37,100 nt of DNA from an uncultured Eubacterium sp. (GCA_947384955.1 CANDJC010000039.1:1-37100); one strand, 5' to 3'; shown: positions 1-10,635, numbered from the stretch's first letter. Notes: generated from the letters alone by a model not told the origin. A program made the numbers and translations.

Positions 1-64
1 AACATTCCGGAGCCGTCACAGGAATCCGGTGCATCTTCCCGTCACCCGGCGTCCGAGAGGCCAT
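1..64 (-). repeat. Terminal part of dispersed structured repeat (copy A)
   Basis: This stretch is close to the reverse complement of 36950-37012, sharing the GGCC-YCTCGGACGCCGG box, the ACGGGAAGATGC stretch and the GGCTCC-AGAATGTT end. The rest of the copy lies beyond the window. The box begins four bases past the TGA of the minus-strand HAD gene (TGATAATGGCC), much as copy E abuts the stop codon of the gene at 29436. No transposase lies nearby. Identity is by internal comparison only. Confidence 0.75.
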
Positions 65-66
65 TA

Positions 67-714
67 TCATAATTCTAACAAAGGAATTACTTTTGATAAA
101 TCTTCCACACACCGAAACAGCAGTTTTTCTGTCTTTTCGTCCGGCTGGCTCAGGTCCGGTATCATCACTGGCCGCATTCCGGCACGATATGCAGATAAAA
201 TCCCGTTCGGTGAATCTTCTAAAGCCATACACATGCCAGGCTCTGTTTTCAGCCTCCTTGCTGCCTCTAAATAAATATCTGGTTCCGGTTTTCCGTTTTT
301 CACCATATCAGCACAGACAATCACATCAAAATATTCCATACGCCCTAAAGACGACAGATACCAGATGGTACGTTCATAATCTGTCGATGTAGCTACCGCT
401 GTCAGATAATGGTTCAGCTTCAGATAATTCAGCAGTTCCCCCAGTCCCTTCTTCTCTTCCAGTCCATACTTCCCGATATGTTCGTTCATCAGCTTTTTCC
501 GCAGACTTCTGACCTTATAGTAATCAAAATCCTGTCCGATTTCTTCCCTGAGTTTCGAAGCTGCATGTTTGGGTTCCATGCTTCGGATTCCGATGATATG
601 ATTCCGGTTCATAGAATAACCATAATAACGCGCTGCTTCCAGCCAGTATTTCACCAGCAGCTTCTCGGTATCAATCATCAGACCGTCCATATCAAATATT
701 ACTGCCTTTATCAT
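67..714 (-). CDS. HAD-superfamily hydrolase, beta-phosphoglucomutase-like
   Basis: A 215-residue haloacid-dehalogenase phosphatase of the beta-phosphoglucomutase/phosphatase subclass; the substrate cannot be told from sequence. Motif I is FDMDGLMIDTE (nucleophile D8 and D10 from the chosen start), motif II is the VATSTD region, motif III is the Lys of NGKPEPDIYLEA, and motif IV is ALEDSPNGILSA. A helical cap lies between motifs I and II. The frame is open upstream to 795, but ATG 714 is preferred because GGAGG sits five bases upstream and the protein then starts as HAD proteins usually do. The gene lies downstream of SRP RNA on the same strand, and its stop codon directly abuts a dispersed repeat. 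A sugar-phosphate phosphomutase or a nucleotide phosphatase are both possible. Confidence 0.9.
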   Translation of the reverse strand: MIKAVIFDMDGLMIDTEKLLVKYWLEAARYYGYSMNRNHIIGIRSMEPKHAASKLREEIGQDFDYYKVRSLRKKLMNEHIGKYGLEEKKGLGELLNYLKLNHYLTAVATSTDYERTIWYLSSLGRMEYFDVIVCADMVKNGKPEPDIYLEAARRLKTEPGMCMALEDSPNGILSAYRAGMRPVMIPDLSQPDEKTEKLLFRCVEDLSKVIPLLEL

Positions 715-810
715 ATTCCCTCCATTACCATTCAGGTATGTTTCCAATAAAAAACGCAGGCATCTTTCGTCCCGCGCATTAAAAATAGATATCATAATCT
801 GTATTCTTTT

Positions 811-1072
811 ATGGACATCCTGCTTTGAATCCCGATCCTAAACGTTACTCTGGCAGTTAACTCGGCCCAGGCACCCTCACGGCACACAAGAGGTCCTGCT
901 TAGTGCTGCTCCATTCCTGACCTGACACGGTTCACAGGTTCCTGTTGCGTAAGACCCAGACGTCATCGCCACTTACCAGAGGCTGCTTTATTATCAAAAG
1001 ACCCGAGGCAGGATATGACCCCAGCTATAGCGGATTGCTGGTACAGGGCACCGCTAGCGCCCCGGCTGTCCG
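811..1072 (-). ncRNA. ffs: SRP RNA, large bacterial type with Alu domain
   Basis: The minus strand carries the hallmarks of the Bacillus/Clostridium scRNA. There is a 5' Alu-like region (GCTAGCGGTGCCCTGTACC, then AATCCGCTATAGC), an S-domain apex GTGAACCGTGTCAGGTC-AGGAAT-GGAGCAGCA, then GGGTGCCTGGGCCGAGTTAACTG and GTAACGTTTAGG. The GGAA tetraloop is closed by A-U where C-G is usual, with the partner base changed to match. The outermost bases GGACA and TGTCC can pair and set approximate ends, giving about 262 nt. The RNA binds Ffh and serves co-translational membrane targeting. Ends are approximate to about 10 nt. Confidence 0.95.
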
Positions 1073-1078
1073 TTTTTT

Positions 1079-1107
1079 ATTATATAGTGTTTTTTTTAGA
1101 TTGTCAA
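1079..1107 (-). promoter_or_regulatory. Perfect consensus sigma-A promoter of SRP RNA
   Basis: On the minus strand TTGACA (1107-1102) and TATAAT (1084-1079) are separated by exactly 17 bases. Both hexamers are full consensus matches, which fits a highly expressed stable RNA. Transcription should start near 1072. Confidence 0.9.
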
Positions 1108-1159
1108 ATAATTTTTGCTATCCTGCTATCCATTATCAGCTTTGCTAATCAAGAAGCAG

Positions 1160-2881
1160 TTACTTGCTTCCAATCAGCACTTTCTTCCCTTCAAATGCAA
1201 ATCCATATTTCCGAATACGCTCCCCCGCAATCCCCTCTGCCTCAAGCGCTGCCGAATAACGCTTTTCTTCTATCTGCAAAAGAGCAGCTTTCACAGTATC
1301 TTTTAATGTCTGCTCATCTTCTGCATCATATACTTTAAATTCTATAATCACAGCATCCCAGACCGCTTCCTGCCTGTCAGACGGGCTGACAGCGCTGCAT
1401 TTAGGTTTGATTACAACATCATACCGTCCAAAACCGCTTTCACGGTTTGAACTGATTACATAGCGGTCAGAAAGTTCAACTATAAGTCCGAGTACAAATC
1501 CATGGTAAAACCGTTCCGGTTCTGCACTTTCCGAAAGTTTCTTTCCGGTGTCAAAACTGCTGAAAGTCTGCAGAGCGACTTTATTCATATAGTGATTCAT
1601 CGCTTTAATATTATCAGACAGCAGCGCTTTTATAAAATCACCGTATTCCGGCGTGTAATTTTGAAACCACCCTTCAATCATATTTTGAAACATCTGTTTT
1701 ACTTCTTTGTTTGTCAGCTTCAATACATATTCCCGGCGTCCATCATAAGAATCAAATATACATTCCTCCACCCTGAGATAACCGCTTGCAAGCAGCAGGC
1801 TCCATATCGCCAACTCATTACATTCAAGCTGACTGAACACGATTTGTTCATCAATCTTCGCGCGAAGCGTTCCCCCTTCCAGCAAATCTTCCATCGTAAC
1901 CTTAAGCGACCTGCTTCCTTCACGAATCAGCTTGCTTACCAGGCTGTTACTGCTGCTGTTTGCCCAGTAAGCGGACAGTTTTTTCTCGTCAAGAAAATTA
2001 ATAATCGACCAGGGATTGTAAATATCCGTTTTATTCCCAAAAGTGAACCCGTCATACCAGTCTTTGACAGATTCCTCCATATCAGACGTGCCAAACTCCT
2101 CAAGAGCTGCCGAAACCTCCTGCTGCGTAAATCCAAAAGCGTCTGCATACTTTTTCGAAGTTGTGCTTATTACTTCAAGATGGTTTAAATCAGAAAAAAT
2201 GCTTTCTTTGCTGACTCTTGTAATTCCTGTGAGAATCGCTCTTTCAAAAAACTGATTTGTCTTAAATGTGGAATTAAAAAAATTTTTCATATATGATACT
2301 ATTTCATCCAGGTACCCATTAACATATGCCTCATGCATCGGCGTATCATATTCGTCCAGCAGAATCAGCGGCTTTTTCCCGTAATAGCGGCACATAAAAT
2401 CACACAGCTTATGCACGCAGATAGCAGCATCTGTATCATCCATCTTTTCGGATATCCGTTCAAAATACGCTGATTCTTTATCTATAAGAAATTTTCTGTC
2501 ATTTAATTGCTGGTTCCTGTAATATAAATCCGCAAGTATCTGACAGATTCTTATCTTTGCTTTCTCAAACGTATTTTCCTTTACATTCGCAAAAGAAAAA
2601 CTGATTACCGGAACAGTTCCCTGTAAAGCGCGGTACTTTTCCTCTTTCCATATATTCAGCCCCTCAAAGATTTCACCCTGCCCGGCGTATTTTAATGAAA
2701 AAAATCTTTCTGTCATATTCATATTCAGTGTTTTTCCAAACCGTCTCGGACGTGTAATCAGAGTGACTTCATCGTTGTTTTCCCACCATTCTTTGATGAA
2801 CAGCGTCTTATCCACATAAAAGTTGTTGGTTTTCACAATTTTTTCAAAATCCTGTATTCCGATTCCAGTTTTTCTTAACAT
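1160..2881 (-). CDS. AAA-ATPase-like protein with C-terminal PD-(D/E)XK nuclease domain
   Basis: A 573-residue protein of the large AAA-ATPase-like/PDDEXK_9 family, often multicopy in gut Clostridia and Bacteroidetes; the cellular role is not established. Seen: an N-terminal segment DFEKIVKTNNFYVDKT, a Walker A-like TRPRRFGKT (K50-T51), a Walker B-like LILLDEYDTP, and ITGITRVSKESIFSDLNH, all typical of the family. The C-terminus holds a nuclease core with D488 (GRYDVVI) and E514-x-K516 (IIEFKVY). The start ATG has AAAGGAG nine bases upstream. It has no operon partner: SRP RNA lies downstream and a repeat fragment lies about 140 bp upstream. The catalytic residues look intact. A defence or mobile-element link is only a guess. 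Confidence 0.92.
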   Translation of the reverse strand: MLRKTGIGIQDFEKIVKTNNFYVDKTLFIKEWWENNDEVTLITRPRRFGKTLNMNMTERFFSLKYAGQGEIFEGLNIWKEEKYRALQGTVPVISFSFANVKENTFEKAKIRICQILADLYYRNQQLNDRKFLIDKESAYFERISEKMDDTDAAICVHKLCDFMCRYYGKKPLILLDEYDTPMHEAYVNGYLDEIVSYMKNFFNSTFKTNQFFERAILTGITRVSKESIFSDLNHLEVISTTSKKYADAFGFTQQEVSAALEEFGTSDMEESVKDWYDGFTFGNKTDIYNPWSIINFLDEKKLSAYWANSSSNSLVSKLIREGSRSLKVTMEDLLEGGTLRAKIDEQIVFSQLECNELAIWSLLLASGYLRVEECIFDSYDGRREYVLKLTNKEVKQMFQNMIEGWFQNYTPEYGDFIKALLSDNIKAMNHYMNKVALQTFSSFDTGKKLSESAEPERFYHGFVLGLIVELSDRYVISSNRESGFGRYDVVIKPKCSAVSPSDRQEAVWDAVIIEFKVYDAEDEQTLKDTVKAALLQIEEKRYSAALEAEGIAGERIRKYGFAFEGKKVLIGSK

Positions 2882-3018
2882 TACCGCTATCTCCTTTATT
2901 TCGGAAGGAATTTCCTGTTATTAAGAAATATAAGCAAATTTTTATGCTAACAAATAATATACTGCAAAAATTTATATAATCATAACATAAATTGAAACTG
3001 GTGTTCAAGGTATATTTA

Positions 3019-3066
3019 TGGCCCCTCGGACGCCGGATAATGAGAAAATGCACTGGTTTTCGAAAG
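3019..3066 (+). repeat. Truncated end of dispersed repeat (copy B)
   Basis: The sequence begins GGCCCCTCGGACGCCGG and continues with a diverged version of the next 30 bases seen at 36950-36995 (AxAATGCxCTGG). After about 48 bases the similarity stops in AT-rich DNA. No second arm is visible, so this is a solo or decayed end. Confidence 0.65.
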
Positions 3067-3669
3067 CTTTATTTGAACTATAATAAAACGTAAGTTCCTA
3101 AATTTAATTAAATGAGGCATAGTATTCTGATATCTTTTACATATCCTGTTAAGAAATATAAATCTAACAATGTAAAACTAAATATAAGTCTTATTCAGTA
3201 TAGCGAACCTTTTCATTCTGTTCTTTTGTATTTTCTTTATACTTCACCCCTTATTAAAAATAATATAAACTATATTTTTAAATTTTCTAACATTAATATA
3301 AAAATAGAATAATTTTCCCACAATTTTATCATTTAAAAACATGTACTTATTAAATATATAGTTAATTTCAATTTGATATATAATTTAATCATTATTTATA
3401 AATATAATTATCAAAGTAATACAATATATTTTTTGTCAAATTATATATTTTTCAATTAAATATCTGGAAATCTAACAGATGATAATATTAACAAAATACA
3501 TAAAATTAAATGAAAATTATTAACAAGAGGCAATTATATGCATATTATTAACTATCACTAATTTCTTAAAATTTTTATTCAGATTTTCAGATTATATTTT
3601 ACCATGAAATACAGGTACTGAACGATACTGCGCAAAAGTATTTTGTCTCATCTTATTAAGATTTTACAG
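3067..3669. other. AT-rich stretch without a supported gene
   Basis: About 600 bases of very AT-rich DNA, full of stops and poly-A/T tracts. The only open frame (3112-3312, plus) is short, has unusual composition for this genome and lacks a clear ribosome binding site. I see no RNA gene, IS or repeat here. Next to the flagellin remnant it looks like decayed sequence. Confidence 0.5.
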
Positions 3670-3893
3670 TCAAAAACATGAACTTCTTGATGCCTGCACT
3701 GCCAGCTCATTCATACGCTGCAGCATAGAATGTGCTTCTGTTAATGCACCTTCTGCTGTCTGCACGGAAGATACACCATCCTGTGCATTTGTAGATGCTC
3801 TGTCCAATCCACGCATCTGTTTCCGCATTTTTTCAGAAATTGTCAGTCCGGCTGCATCATCTGCCGCACGGTTAATCTTGTTACAGCCGAAAT
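3670..3893 (-). pseudogene. Flagellin N-terminal domain remnant
   Basis: The reverse strand translates to about 66 contiguous residues of classic flagellin N-terminal (D0/D1) sequence: [20 protein letters not shown], then [39 protein letters not shown] and LAVQA. It ends at a TGA (3672-3670) right after the conserved LAVQA block. The residues before NKINRAA are degraded (YFNFGC where LSSGY is expected), there is no start, and the central and C-terminal domains are absent. Both ends are therefore lost while the middle remains in frame, which suggests recent decay or a leftover from recombination. No other flagellar gene is in the window. Whether the organism is motile cannot be judged. Confidence 0.88.
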
Positions 3894-3994
3894 TAAAATA
3901 GCATCATAAATCAATGCTCTGAAAAATTTTCAAAAAATACTGAGAAATCAGCTAAAGTATTTTCACTATGCTCCGATATATAGTATGTAATTAA

Positions 3995-4030
3995 AAAACT
4001 GCAACATTTTATACAAATTGTTGCAGTTTT
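3995..4030. terminator. Bidirectional terminator-like hairpin
   Basis: A perfect 12-bp stem AAAACTGCAACA / TGTTGCAGTTTT with a 12-base AT-rich loop. T-rich sequence follows on both strands. It belongs to no visible intact gene and sits between the flagellin remnant and hicAB. Confidence 0.6.
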
Positions 4031-4190
4031 ATTTTGCATTCCTTTTAAAAATTTATTCATTGATATATCTTTTGGTAAATTATTATCTTTCAAATCCTTG
4101 CAAGACTAATCACATATACTCAAAATTAACTTATTAATCAATATGTAAAAATATACATAATCACCTCTATTTTTCATCTCTAATATTTTA

Positions 4191-4219
4191 TTGCAGTACG
4201 TAATATTACGTGTTATAAT
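4191..4219 (+). promoter_or_regulatory. hicAB promoter with embedded 14-bp palindromic operator
   Basis: TTGCAG (4191-4196) and TATAAT (4214-4219) are 17 bases apart, with an extended -10 TG at 4211-4212. The spacer contains the perfect palindrome ACGTAATATTACGT (4198-4211). A dyad there would be occluded by a bound dimer, as expected for autoregulation by HicB. Confidence 0.8.
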
Positions 4220-4242
4220 GATAAAGAAAGGATAAACAAAAA

Positions 4243-4431
4243 ATGCCCATGACATCCAAAGAAATGATAAAGTATCTTAAAAAGAATGGTTTCGCAGAAG
4301 TTAGAAAAAATGGTTCTCATATAAAAATGAAAAATAATATAACAGGATGCCAGACTGAAGTTCCTTATCATAATACAAATTTGAAAAAAGGATTAGAACA
4401 GGCCATTTTAAAACAAGCTGGACTTAAATAG
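4243..4431 (+). CDS. hicA: HicA-family toxin (mRNA interferase)
   Basis: A 62-residue HicA/YcfA protein with a double-stranded-RNA-binding-like fold. Characteristic are the N-terminal SKEMIKYLKKNGF, the catalytic-His motif NGSHIKM (H26) and the C-terminal TNLKKGLEQAILKQAGL. Family members cleave mRNA when freed from HicB. The length is normal and H26 is present, so it is probably active. The start ATG follows an AAAGGATAAACAAAAA leader with a modest Shine-Dalgarno sequence. It precedes hicB by 19 bases in the usual toxin-first order and has its own promoter with a palindromic operator. Confidence 0.93.
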   Translation: MPMTSKEMIKYLKKNGFAEVRKNGSHIKMKNNITGCQTEVPYHNTNLKKGLEQAILKQAGLK

Positions 4432-4450
4432 AAATGGAGGAAATTTATAC

Positions 4451-4849
4451 ATGAATAAATTATTTTATCCCGCATTATTTCACAAAGCAGAAGAAGGAGG
4501 ATTCTGGGTATCTTTTCCAGATATTAAAGAATGTCTCACCCAGGGTGACGATATGGCACAGGCTTATGAAATGGCCGTAGATGCACTTGGCCTGGCCCTT
4601 ATCTGCCGCGAAGAAGAACACCAGGAATTACCGGCAGCTTCAGACCCGACCCAGATAACCCCAGAACCAGATTCATTTCTTGTAGTAATCGAATTTGATA
4701 TGTCAGCATATAAGAAACGAACCAATTCCCGGGCCGTGAAAAAAACTCTAAGTATACCGGAATGGCTCAATGAAGCAGCTATGGCGATGGATATCAATTT
4801 CTCACAGGTGCTTCAGGAAGCCCTTCTTCTAAAAATCCAGGCACAATAA
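4451..4849 (+). CDS. hicB: HicB-family antitoxin
   Basis: A 132-residue HicB antitoxin. The N-terminal half is the partial RNase-H-like domain (YPALFHKAEEGGFWVSFPDI and the following region up to LGLAL) that covers HicA. The C-terminal part (KKTLSIPEWLNEAAMAMDIN, then FSQVLQEALLLK) resembles a ribbon-helix-helix DNA-binding domain, fitting the palindrome in the promoter. GGAGG lies about nine bases before ATG. It is cotranscribed with hicA and followed by a hairpin terminator. The pair is a self-contained module inserted between decayed DNA and the atp operon. Confidence 0.93.
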   Translation: MNKLFYPALFHKAEEGGFWVSFPDIKECLTQGDDMAQAYEMAVDALGLALICREEEHQELPAASDPTQITPEPDSFLVVIEFDMSAYKKRTNSRAVKKTLSIPEWLNEAAMAMDINFSQVLQEALLLKIQAQ

Positions 4850-4882
4850 TGAAATAATTTCTTTTTGTTATCAGTATAATAA

Positions 4883-4913
4883 AATAGCTGAGGCATCCAG
4901 CGCCCCAGCTATT
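4883..4913. terminator. Bidirectional terminator between hicB and atpC
   Basis: The stem AATAGCTG-GGC / GCC-CAGCTATT has a seven-base loop. The minus strand continues TTTTATTAT, a good U-tract for the atp operon; the plus strand is moderately T-rich. Confidence 0.8.
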
Positions 4914-4934
4914 CTCATATTATTTCACACCCTG

Positions 4935-5342
4935 TCATTGAACCGCATCAATTCTGACAAGAGCCTTTTTCAGTGCAATCTCCGCACGCTTCACATCCAG
5001 CCCGGCCTCTTTCACCTTAAGCCTCCGCTCTGCGCGCATCTTTGCTTCTTCCGCACGGTTTTTGTCTATTTCATCCGGCCACTCTGCAATCTCAGCCAGC
5101 AGCGTCACCTTATCGCCAAGTATCTCAGCAAACCCGGTATGCACTGCTGCCTTTTTCACCCCGCCGCTCTCCGTAATCTTTACAATTCCGGGAGCAAGCA
5201 CTGTCGTCAGCGGAATATGGTTTTTATAAACACCGATATCGCCTTCTGTCGTGGTAAATTCAATCATAGCGGCATCGCCAGTATAAAACACACGTTCCGG
5301 CGTAATAATCTCTACCTTAAATAATTTATTTGCATCTGCCAT
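4935..5342 (-). CDS. atpC: ATP synthase F1 epsilon subunit
   Basis: A 135-residue epsilon subunit, last gene of the atp operon. The N-terminal beta-sandwich is recognisable in FKVEIITPERVFYTGDAAMI and GDIGVYKNHIPLTTVLAPG. The C-terminal helical hairpin (about residues 90-130) is Arg/Lys/Glu/Ala-rich. Epsilon is part of the central stalk with gamma and can restrain ATP hydrolysis through its C-terminal helices. ATG has AGGGGTGA upstream, and the gap to atpD is 11 bases. A hairpin terminator follows. Confidence 0.97.
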   Translation of the reverse strand: MADANKLFKVEIITPERVFYTGDAAMIEFTTTEGDIGVYKNHIPLTTVLAPGIVKITESGGVKKAAVHTGFAEILGDKVTLLAEIAEWPDEIDKNRAEEAKMRAERRLKVKEAGLDVKRAEIALKKALVRIDAVQ

Positions 5343-5353
5343 AACGTCACCCC

Positions 5354-6748
<1,395 letters not shown>

Positions 6749-6797
6749 CTATCACTCCTTTTCTAAAATATTACCCCACTGGGCATCCCGAGCAGCC

Positions 6798-7655
6798 TTA
6801 ACTGATTGCTTCCGCGCCTGCAATAATCTCGGTCAGCTCCTGTGTAATCGAACCCTGACGGGCACGGTTGTATTTCAAAGACAAATCACTAATCATCTCT
6901 TCCGCATTGCTGGTAGCAGAATCCATTGCCTGCATTCTTGCACCGTTTTCACTGGCAACAGCTTCTGCAAGCGCACCATAAAAGATACTGGTCACATACT
7001 TTGGAATAATCATATCCAAAGCTTCCCTTTCATTCGGCTCATAATTCATAATCAGATTTTTATCAGCCGCCTGTATCTCTGCATCCGAAAATTCTACCGG
7101 CAGCATCTTCATAAGCGTAGGGACATGAACAACTGTATTTTTAAAATGCGTATAAGCAAGATAAATCTGGCCGATTTTTCCATCTGCATAATCTTTCAGC
7201 ACTCTGTCGCAGATTTCCATTGCATCCTTATAGGAAGGGCTTTCGATTACATCCGACGCATCTAAAACTACCTGGTAGCCTTTTCGCTCGAGTGTTTCTT
7301 TTCCCTTGTTTCCGATTGCGTACAGCTGTACCTTTTCCTTTGGAAGCCCGCTGGTCTGTATCATTTTAATGATATTGGAATTATAACCTCCGGCCAGTCC
7401 GCGGTTTGAAGTAATCGCGACAACTGCTATTTTATCGGAACCATTGTCTGCCAGATACGGATGATCCATATTGCCCGACCTTGCAAGAATGGATGTCACT
7501 GTACGGTACATATGCTGAAAATACGGGTCCGTCTGTTCCGCATGTGTTTTCGCCTTCTGCAGTTTTACGGTAGAAACTAATTTCATGGCTTTTGTGATTT
7601 GCTGCGTACTCTGTATGCTGCTTTTCCGTCTTTTTATGTCTCTCATTGAGGCCAT
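6798..7655 (-). CDS. atpG: ATP synthase F1 gamma subunit
   Basis: A 285-residue gamma subunit, the rotating central shaft. The N-terminus MASMRDIKRRKSSIQSTQQI and the C-terminus (ENGARMQAMDSATSNAEEMI, then LSLKYNRARQGSITQELTEI) are the paired coiled-coil segments typical of gamma. A Rossmann-like middle domain contains AITSNRGLAGGYNSN. An AGGCGGTG Shine-Dalgarno sequence lies upstream of ATG. It is 25 bases after atpA. Confidence 0.98.
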   Translation of the reverse strand: MASMRDIKRRKSSIQSTQQITKAMKLVSTVKLQKAKTHAEQTDPYFQHMYRTVTSILARSGNMDHPYLADNGSDKIAVVAITSNRGLAGGYNSNIIKMIQTSGLPKEKVQLYAIGNKGKETLERKGYQVVLDASDVIESPSYKDAMEICDRVLKDYADGKIGQIYLAYTHFKNTVVHVPTLMKMLPVEFSDAEIQAADKNLIMNYEPNEREALDMIIPKYVTSIFYGALAEAVASENGARMQAMDSATSNAEEMISDLSLKYNRARQGSITQELTEIIAGAEAIS

Positions 7656-7680
7656 AATCTGTCACCGCCTTATTTTCTTT

Positions 7681-9186
7681 CTACCGGAATGATTTTTTGC
7701 ATTCTTCGATTGCCTTTACCAGTTTCTTTTCGATATCTTCTTCCAGTACCTTTGTTGTACGGATAGATTCCGGTATTTCCGGATATTTTGTATCAATATA
7801 TTCAAACAGCTCGCTTTCAAAACGAAGCACATCTTCCGTCGGAATGTCCAGAAGATATTTCTTCGTAGCAGCGTAAATGATAATTACCTGTTTTTCAACC
7901 GGCATTGGCTGATACTGCGGCTGTTTTAAAATTTCCCTGATTCTTTCACCCTGTTCCAGCTTTTCTTTTGTATCCGCATCCAAATCAGAACCAAACTGCG
8001 CAAAAGCTGCCAGCTCACGATACTGTGCCAGTTCCACACGGATAGGAGCCGCAATCTTTTTAATCGCCTTAATCTGTGCAGCGCCTCCTACTCTGGATAC
8101 AGAAAGTCCCGCGTTAATAGCCGGCCGGAATCCGGAGTTAAACATTTCTGTTTCCAGATAAATCTGACCGTCCGTAATCGAAATAACATTCGTCGGGATA
8201 TATGCCGAAACGTCGCCGGCCTGGGTTTCAATAATCGGAAGCGCTGTCAGAGAACCTCCGCCTAATTCATCCGAAAGCCTTGCCGCACGTTCCAAAAGCC
8301 TGGAATGAAGGTAAAATACATCTCCAGGATAAGCCTCACGTCCTGGCGGTCTTCGAAGGAGCAGAGAAAGTGTACGGTATGCAGTAGCATGCTTGCTCAA
8401 ATCGTCATATACGACAAGAACATCTTCCCCGTTCTCCATCCATTCCTCGCCAATCGCACATCCTGAATACGGAGCAATATACTGTAACGGCGCAAGCTCA
8501 CTGGCTGTTGCAGCTACTACTGTCGTATAGGACATCGCCCCGAACTCTTCTAATGTCTTTACAATAGAAGCTACTGTCGATGCTTTCTGACCGATTGCGA
8601 CATAGATACACTTCACGCCCTGGCCCTTCTGGTTGATAATGGTATCAATCGTAATGGCTGTTTTACCTGTCTGCCTGTCACCGATAATCAGCTCGCGCTG
8701 GCCCCTGCCAATCGGCACCATGGAATCAATTGCCTTGATACCTGTCTGCAGCGGCGTGTCTACCGATTTTCTGGAAATAACACCGGAAGCAACTCTTTCA
8801 ATCTGACGGTATTTATCTGTTTTAATTGGTCCTTTGCCATCAATCGGCTGTCCTAATGCATTTACAACACGGCCAATCATTGCGTCTCCGACCGGAACCT
8901 CAACGACTCTGCCTGTAGTCTTTACGGTATCGCCCTCATTAATGCTCTTCTGGTCGCCAAGCAGTACGGCGCCGACATTATCTTCTTCAAGGTTCAATAC
9001 CATTCCAAATACTTCGCCAGGGAATTCCAGCAATTCACCCTGCATTGCATTTTCAAGGCCATGGATACGGGCAATTCCGTCAGCAACCTGGATAACGGTC
9101 CCTACATCGGCTACTTCAAGCTCTGCTGCGTATCTTTTTATCTGCTCTTTGATGACTGAACTAATCTCCTCTGGTTTTAAATTCAT
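7681..9186 (-). CDS. atpA: ATP synthase F1 alpha subunit
   Basis: A roughly 501-residue alpha subunit, the non-catalytic nucleotide-binding partner of beta. Seen: N-terminal [20 protein letters not shown] (delta-binding region), P-loop GDRQTGKTA, Walker B-like [13 protein letters not shown], and the signature region [20 protein letters not shown] with [21 protein letters not shown] two codons upstream (9192) is in frame, but ATG 9186 gives the usual family N-terminus and sits about 10 bases from AGGTG. It follows atpH with a short gap. Confidence 0.98.
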   Translation of the reverse strand: MNLKPEEISSVIKEQIKRYAAELEVADVGTVIQVADGIARIHGLENAMQGELLEFPGEVFGMVLNLEEDNVGAVLLGDQKSINEGDTVKTTGRVVEVPVGDAMIGRVVNALGQPIDGKGPIKTDKYRQIERVASGVISRKSVDTPLQTGIKAIDSMVPIGRGQRELIIGDRQTGKTAITIDTIINQKGQGVKCIYVAIGQKASTVASIVKTLEEFGAMSYTTVVAATASELAPLQYIAPYSGCAIGEEWMENGEDVLVVYDDLSKHATAYRTLSLLLRRPPGREAYPGDVFYLHSRLLERAARLSDELGGGSLTALPIIETQAGDVSAYIPTNVISITDGQIYLETEMFNSGFRPAINAGLSVSRVGGAAQIKAIKKIAAPIRVELAQYRELAAFAQFGSDLDADTKEKLEQGERIREILKQPQYQPMPVEKQVIIIYAATKKYLLDIPTEDVLRFESELFEYIDTKYPEIPESIRTTKVLEEDIEKKLVKAIEECKKSFR

Positions 9187-9226
9187 GGACAATAGTCACC
9201 TGCTTTCAACTATATTTGCCATATTT

Positions 9227-9781
9227 CTACGGCATCTGTAACTTTATTTTCGATAATTCGGAAGTCAGCCGCTCCAGCCTGCTTTTTACACTGCCGTCTA
9301 CGACCCTGTCGCCAATCCGAATCACAATTCCCCCTATTAAAGAAGGGTCTGTTTCATAAATCATTTCAAACTGCACATAATCTGTTGTATCCAGCAGTTT
9401 TCTGCGTATCGCATCTTTCTGCATCAAAGACAGCTCCATAGCTGAAGTAATACGGGCAGTCCCAATCTTTTTATATTCTTTGACCTGTGTAATAAAATAT
9501 TCCAGTACACTGTCAAATTCATTGTAATGGCCTTTTGCGATAATCATCATCAGCAGTCCGGTCATTTCCCGGGACGCACGGCCCTCAAAGATTTTCTCTA
9601 TGATTTTCTGCTTTTCTTCTATTACAATCTTCGGATGATTCATCATTTTTGCTAAATCTTCATTTGTCTGGACAATCTCAAGCATCTGCTTTGCTTCTTC
9701 AAACAGCGCGTCTTCCTGTCCGGACTCCAAAGCCAGCTCAAACAATGCATCTCCGTATGTTTTTGAAACTAGCTTTGCCAT
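9227..9781 (-). CDS. atpH: ATP synthase F1 delta subunit
   Basis: A 184-residue delta (OSCP-type) subunit that caps F1 and joins it to the b-subunit stator. The N-terminal six-helix domain starts AKLVSKTYGDALFELALE. The C-terminal conserved segment is DPSLIGGIVIRIGDRVVDGS followed by SVKSRLERL. It overlaps the end of atpF by 13 bases, indicating translational coupling. Confidence 0.97.
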   Translation of the reverse strand: MAKLVSKTYGDALFELALESGQEDALFEEAKQMLEIVQTNEDLAKMMNHPKIVIEEKQKIIEKIFEGRASREMTGLLMMIIAKGHYNEFDSVLEYFITQVKEYKKIGTARITSAMELSLMQKDAIRRKLLDTTDYVQFEMIYETDPSLIGGIVIRIGDRVVDGSVKSRLERLTSELSKIKLQMP

Positions 9782-10284
9782 GTTGAATCACCCATTTCTT
9801 TCAATGTTTCTTCTACAAGCTTGCTCTGAACTGTTGTATCAATAGATGCCGCAACTACTTTTGCAGCCATCATGGATGCAACCGTAATCATTTCCTGCTT
9901 CATTTCATCCATAGCGCGGTTCTTTTCGAGTTTTGCCTCTTCATTTGCGCGCTGAATGATGCGGGCAGCTTCCTGTTTTGCTTCATCGATAATATGTGCT
10001 TCATTTTTCAATGCTTTCTGACGTGCTTCACTTAAGATAGCTTCCGCTTCCTTATCTGCATTCTGCAGTTTTGCTTCATATTCTGCCTTCATGGCAGCTG
10101 CTTTGTCTTTATCGTTCTTTGCGTTATCGATATCGCCCTGAATCTTTCTCTGTCTGTCATAAAGCATCTTTCTGACAGGATTCAAAAGCAGATAAGACAA
10201 TGCCAGAAACAATACAAAGATTGCAATTGCCATTAACACAGCATCATTCAGCAATTGAAAATCAAGATTAAATAATCTTTCCAT
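9769..10284 (-). CDS. atpF: ATP synthase F0 b subunit
   Basis: A 171-residue b subunit. One N-terminal membrane helix (about residues 14-35, AVLMAIAIFVLFLALSYLLL) ends in LNPVRKMLYDRQ. It is followed by a long charged coiled coil (about 40-150) forming the peripheral stalk. Only one b gene is present, implying a homodimer. It lies between atpE and atpH. Confidence 0.97.
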   Translation of the reverse strand: MERLFNLDFQLLNDAVLMAIAIFVLFLALSYLLLNPVRKMLYDRQRKIQGDIDNAKNDKDKAAAMKAEYEAKLQNADKEAEAILSEARQKALKNEAHIIDEAKQEAARIIQRANEEAKLEKNRAMDEMKQEMITVASMMAAKVVAASIDTTVQSKLVEETLKEMGDSTWQS

Positions 10285-10333
10285 GTCTGCTCAGTTCAGC
10301 CTCCTTTCCGTCTTTCTTCACACCTCAGACTTT

Positions 10334-10600
<267 letters not shown>

Positions 10601-10635
10601 CTAAAAAAATATTCTTTCATTAAGATTAAAGTAAG

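Noticed and set aside
3911-4093. 60-residue minus-strand open frame
   Set aside because: It contains the perfect 12-bp terminator-like hairpin 3995-4030 and has no ribosome binding site or recognisable similarity.
9187-9192. TTG start for atpA two codons upstream
   Set aside because: ATG 9186 has better spacing from AGGTG and gives the standard N-terminus.
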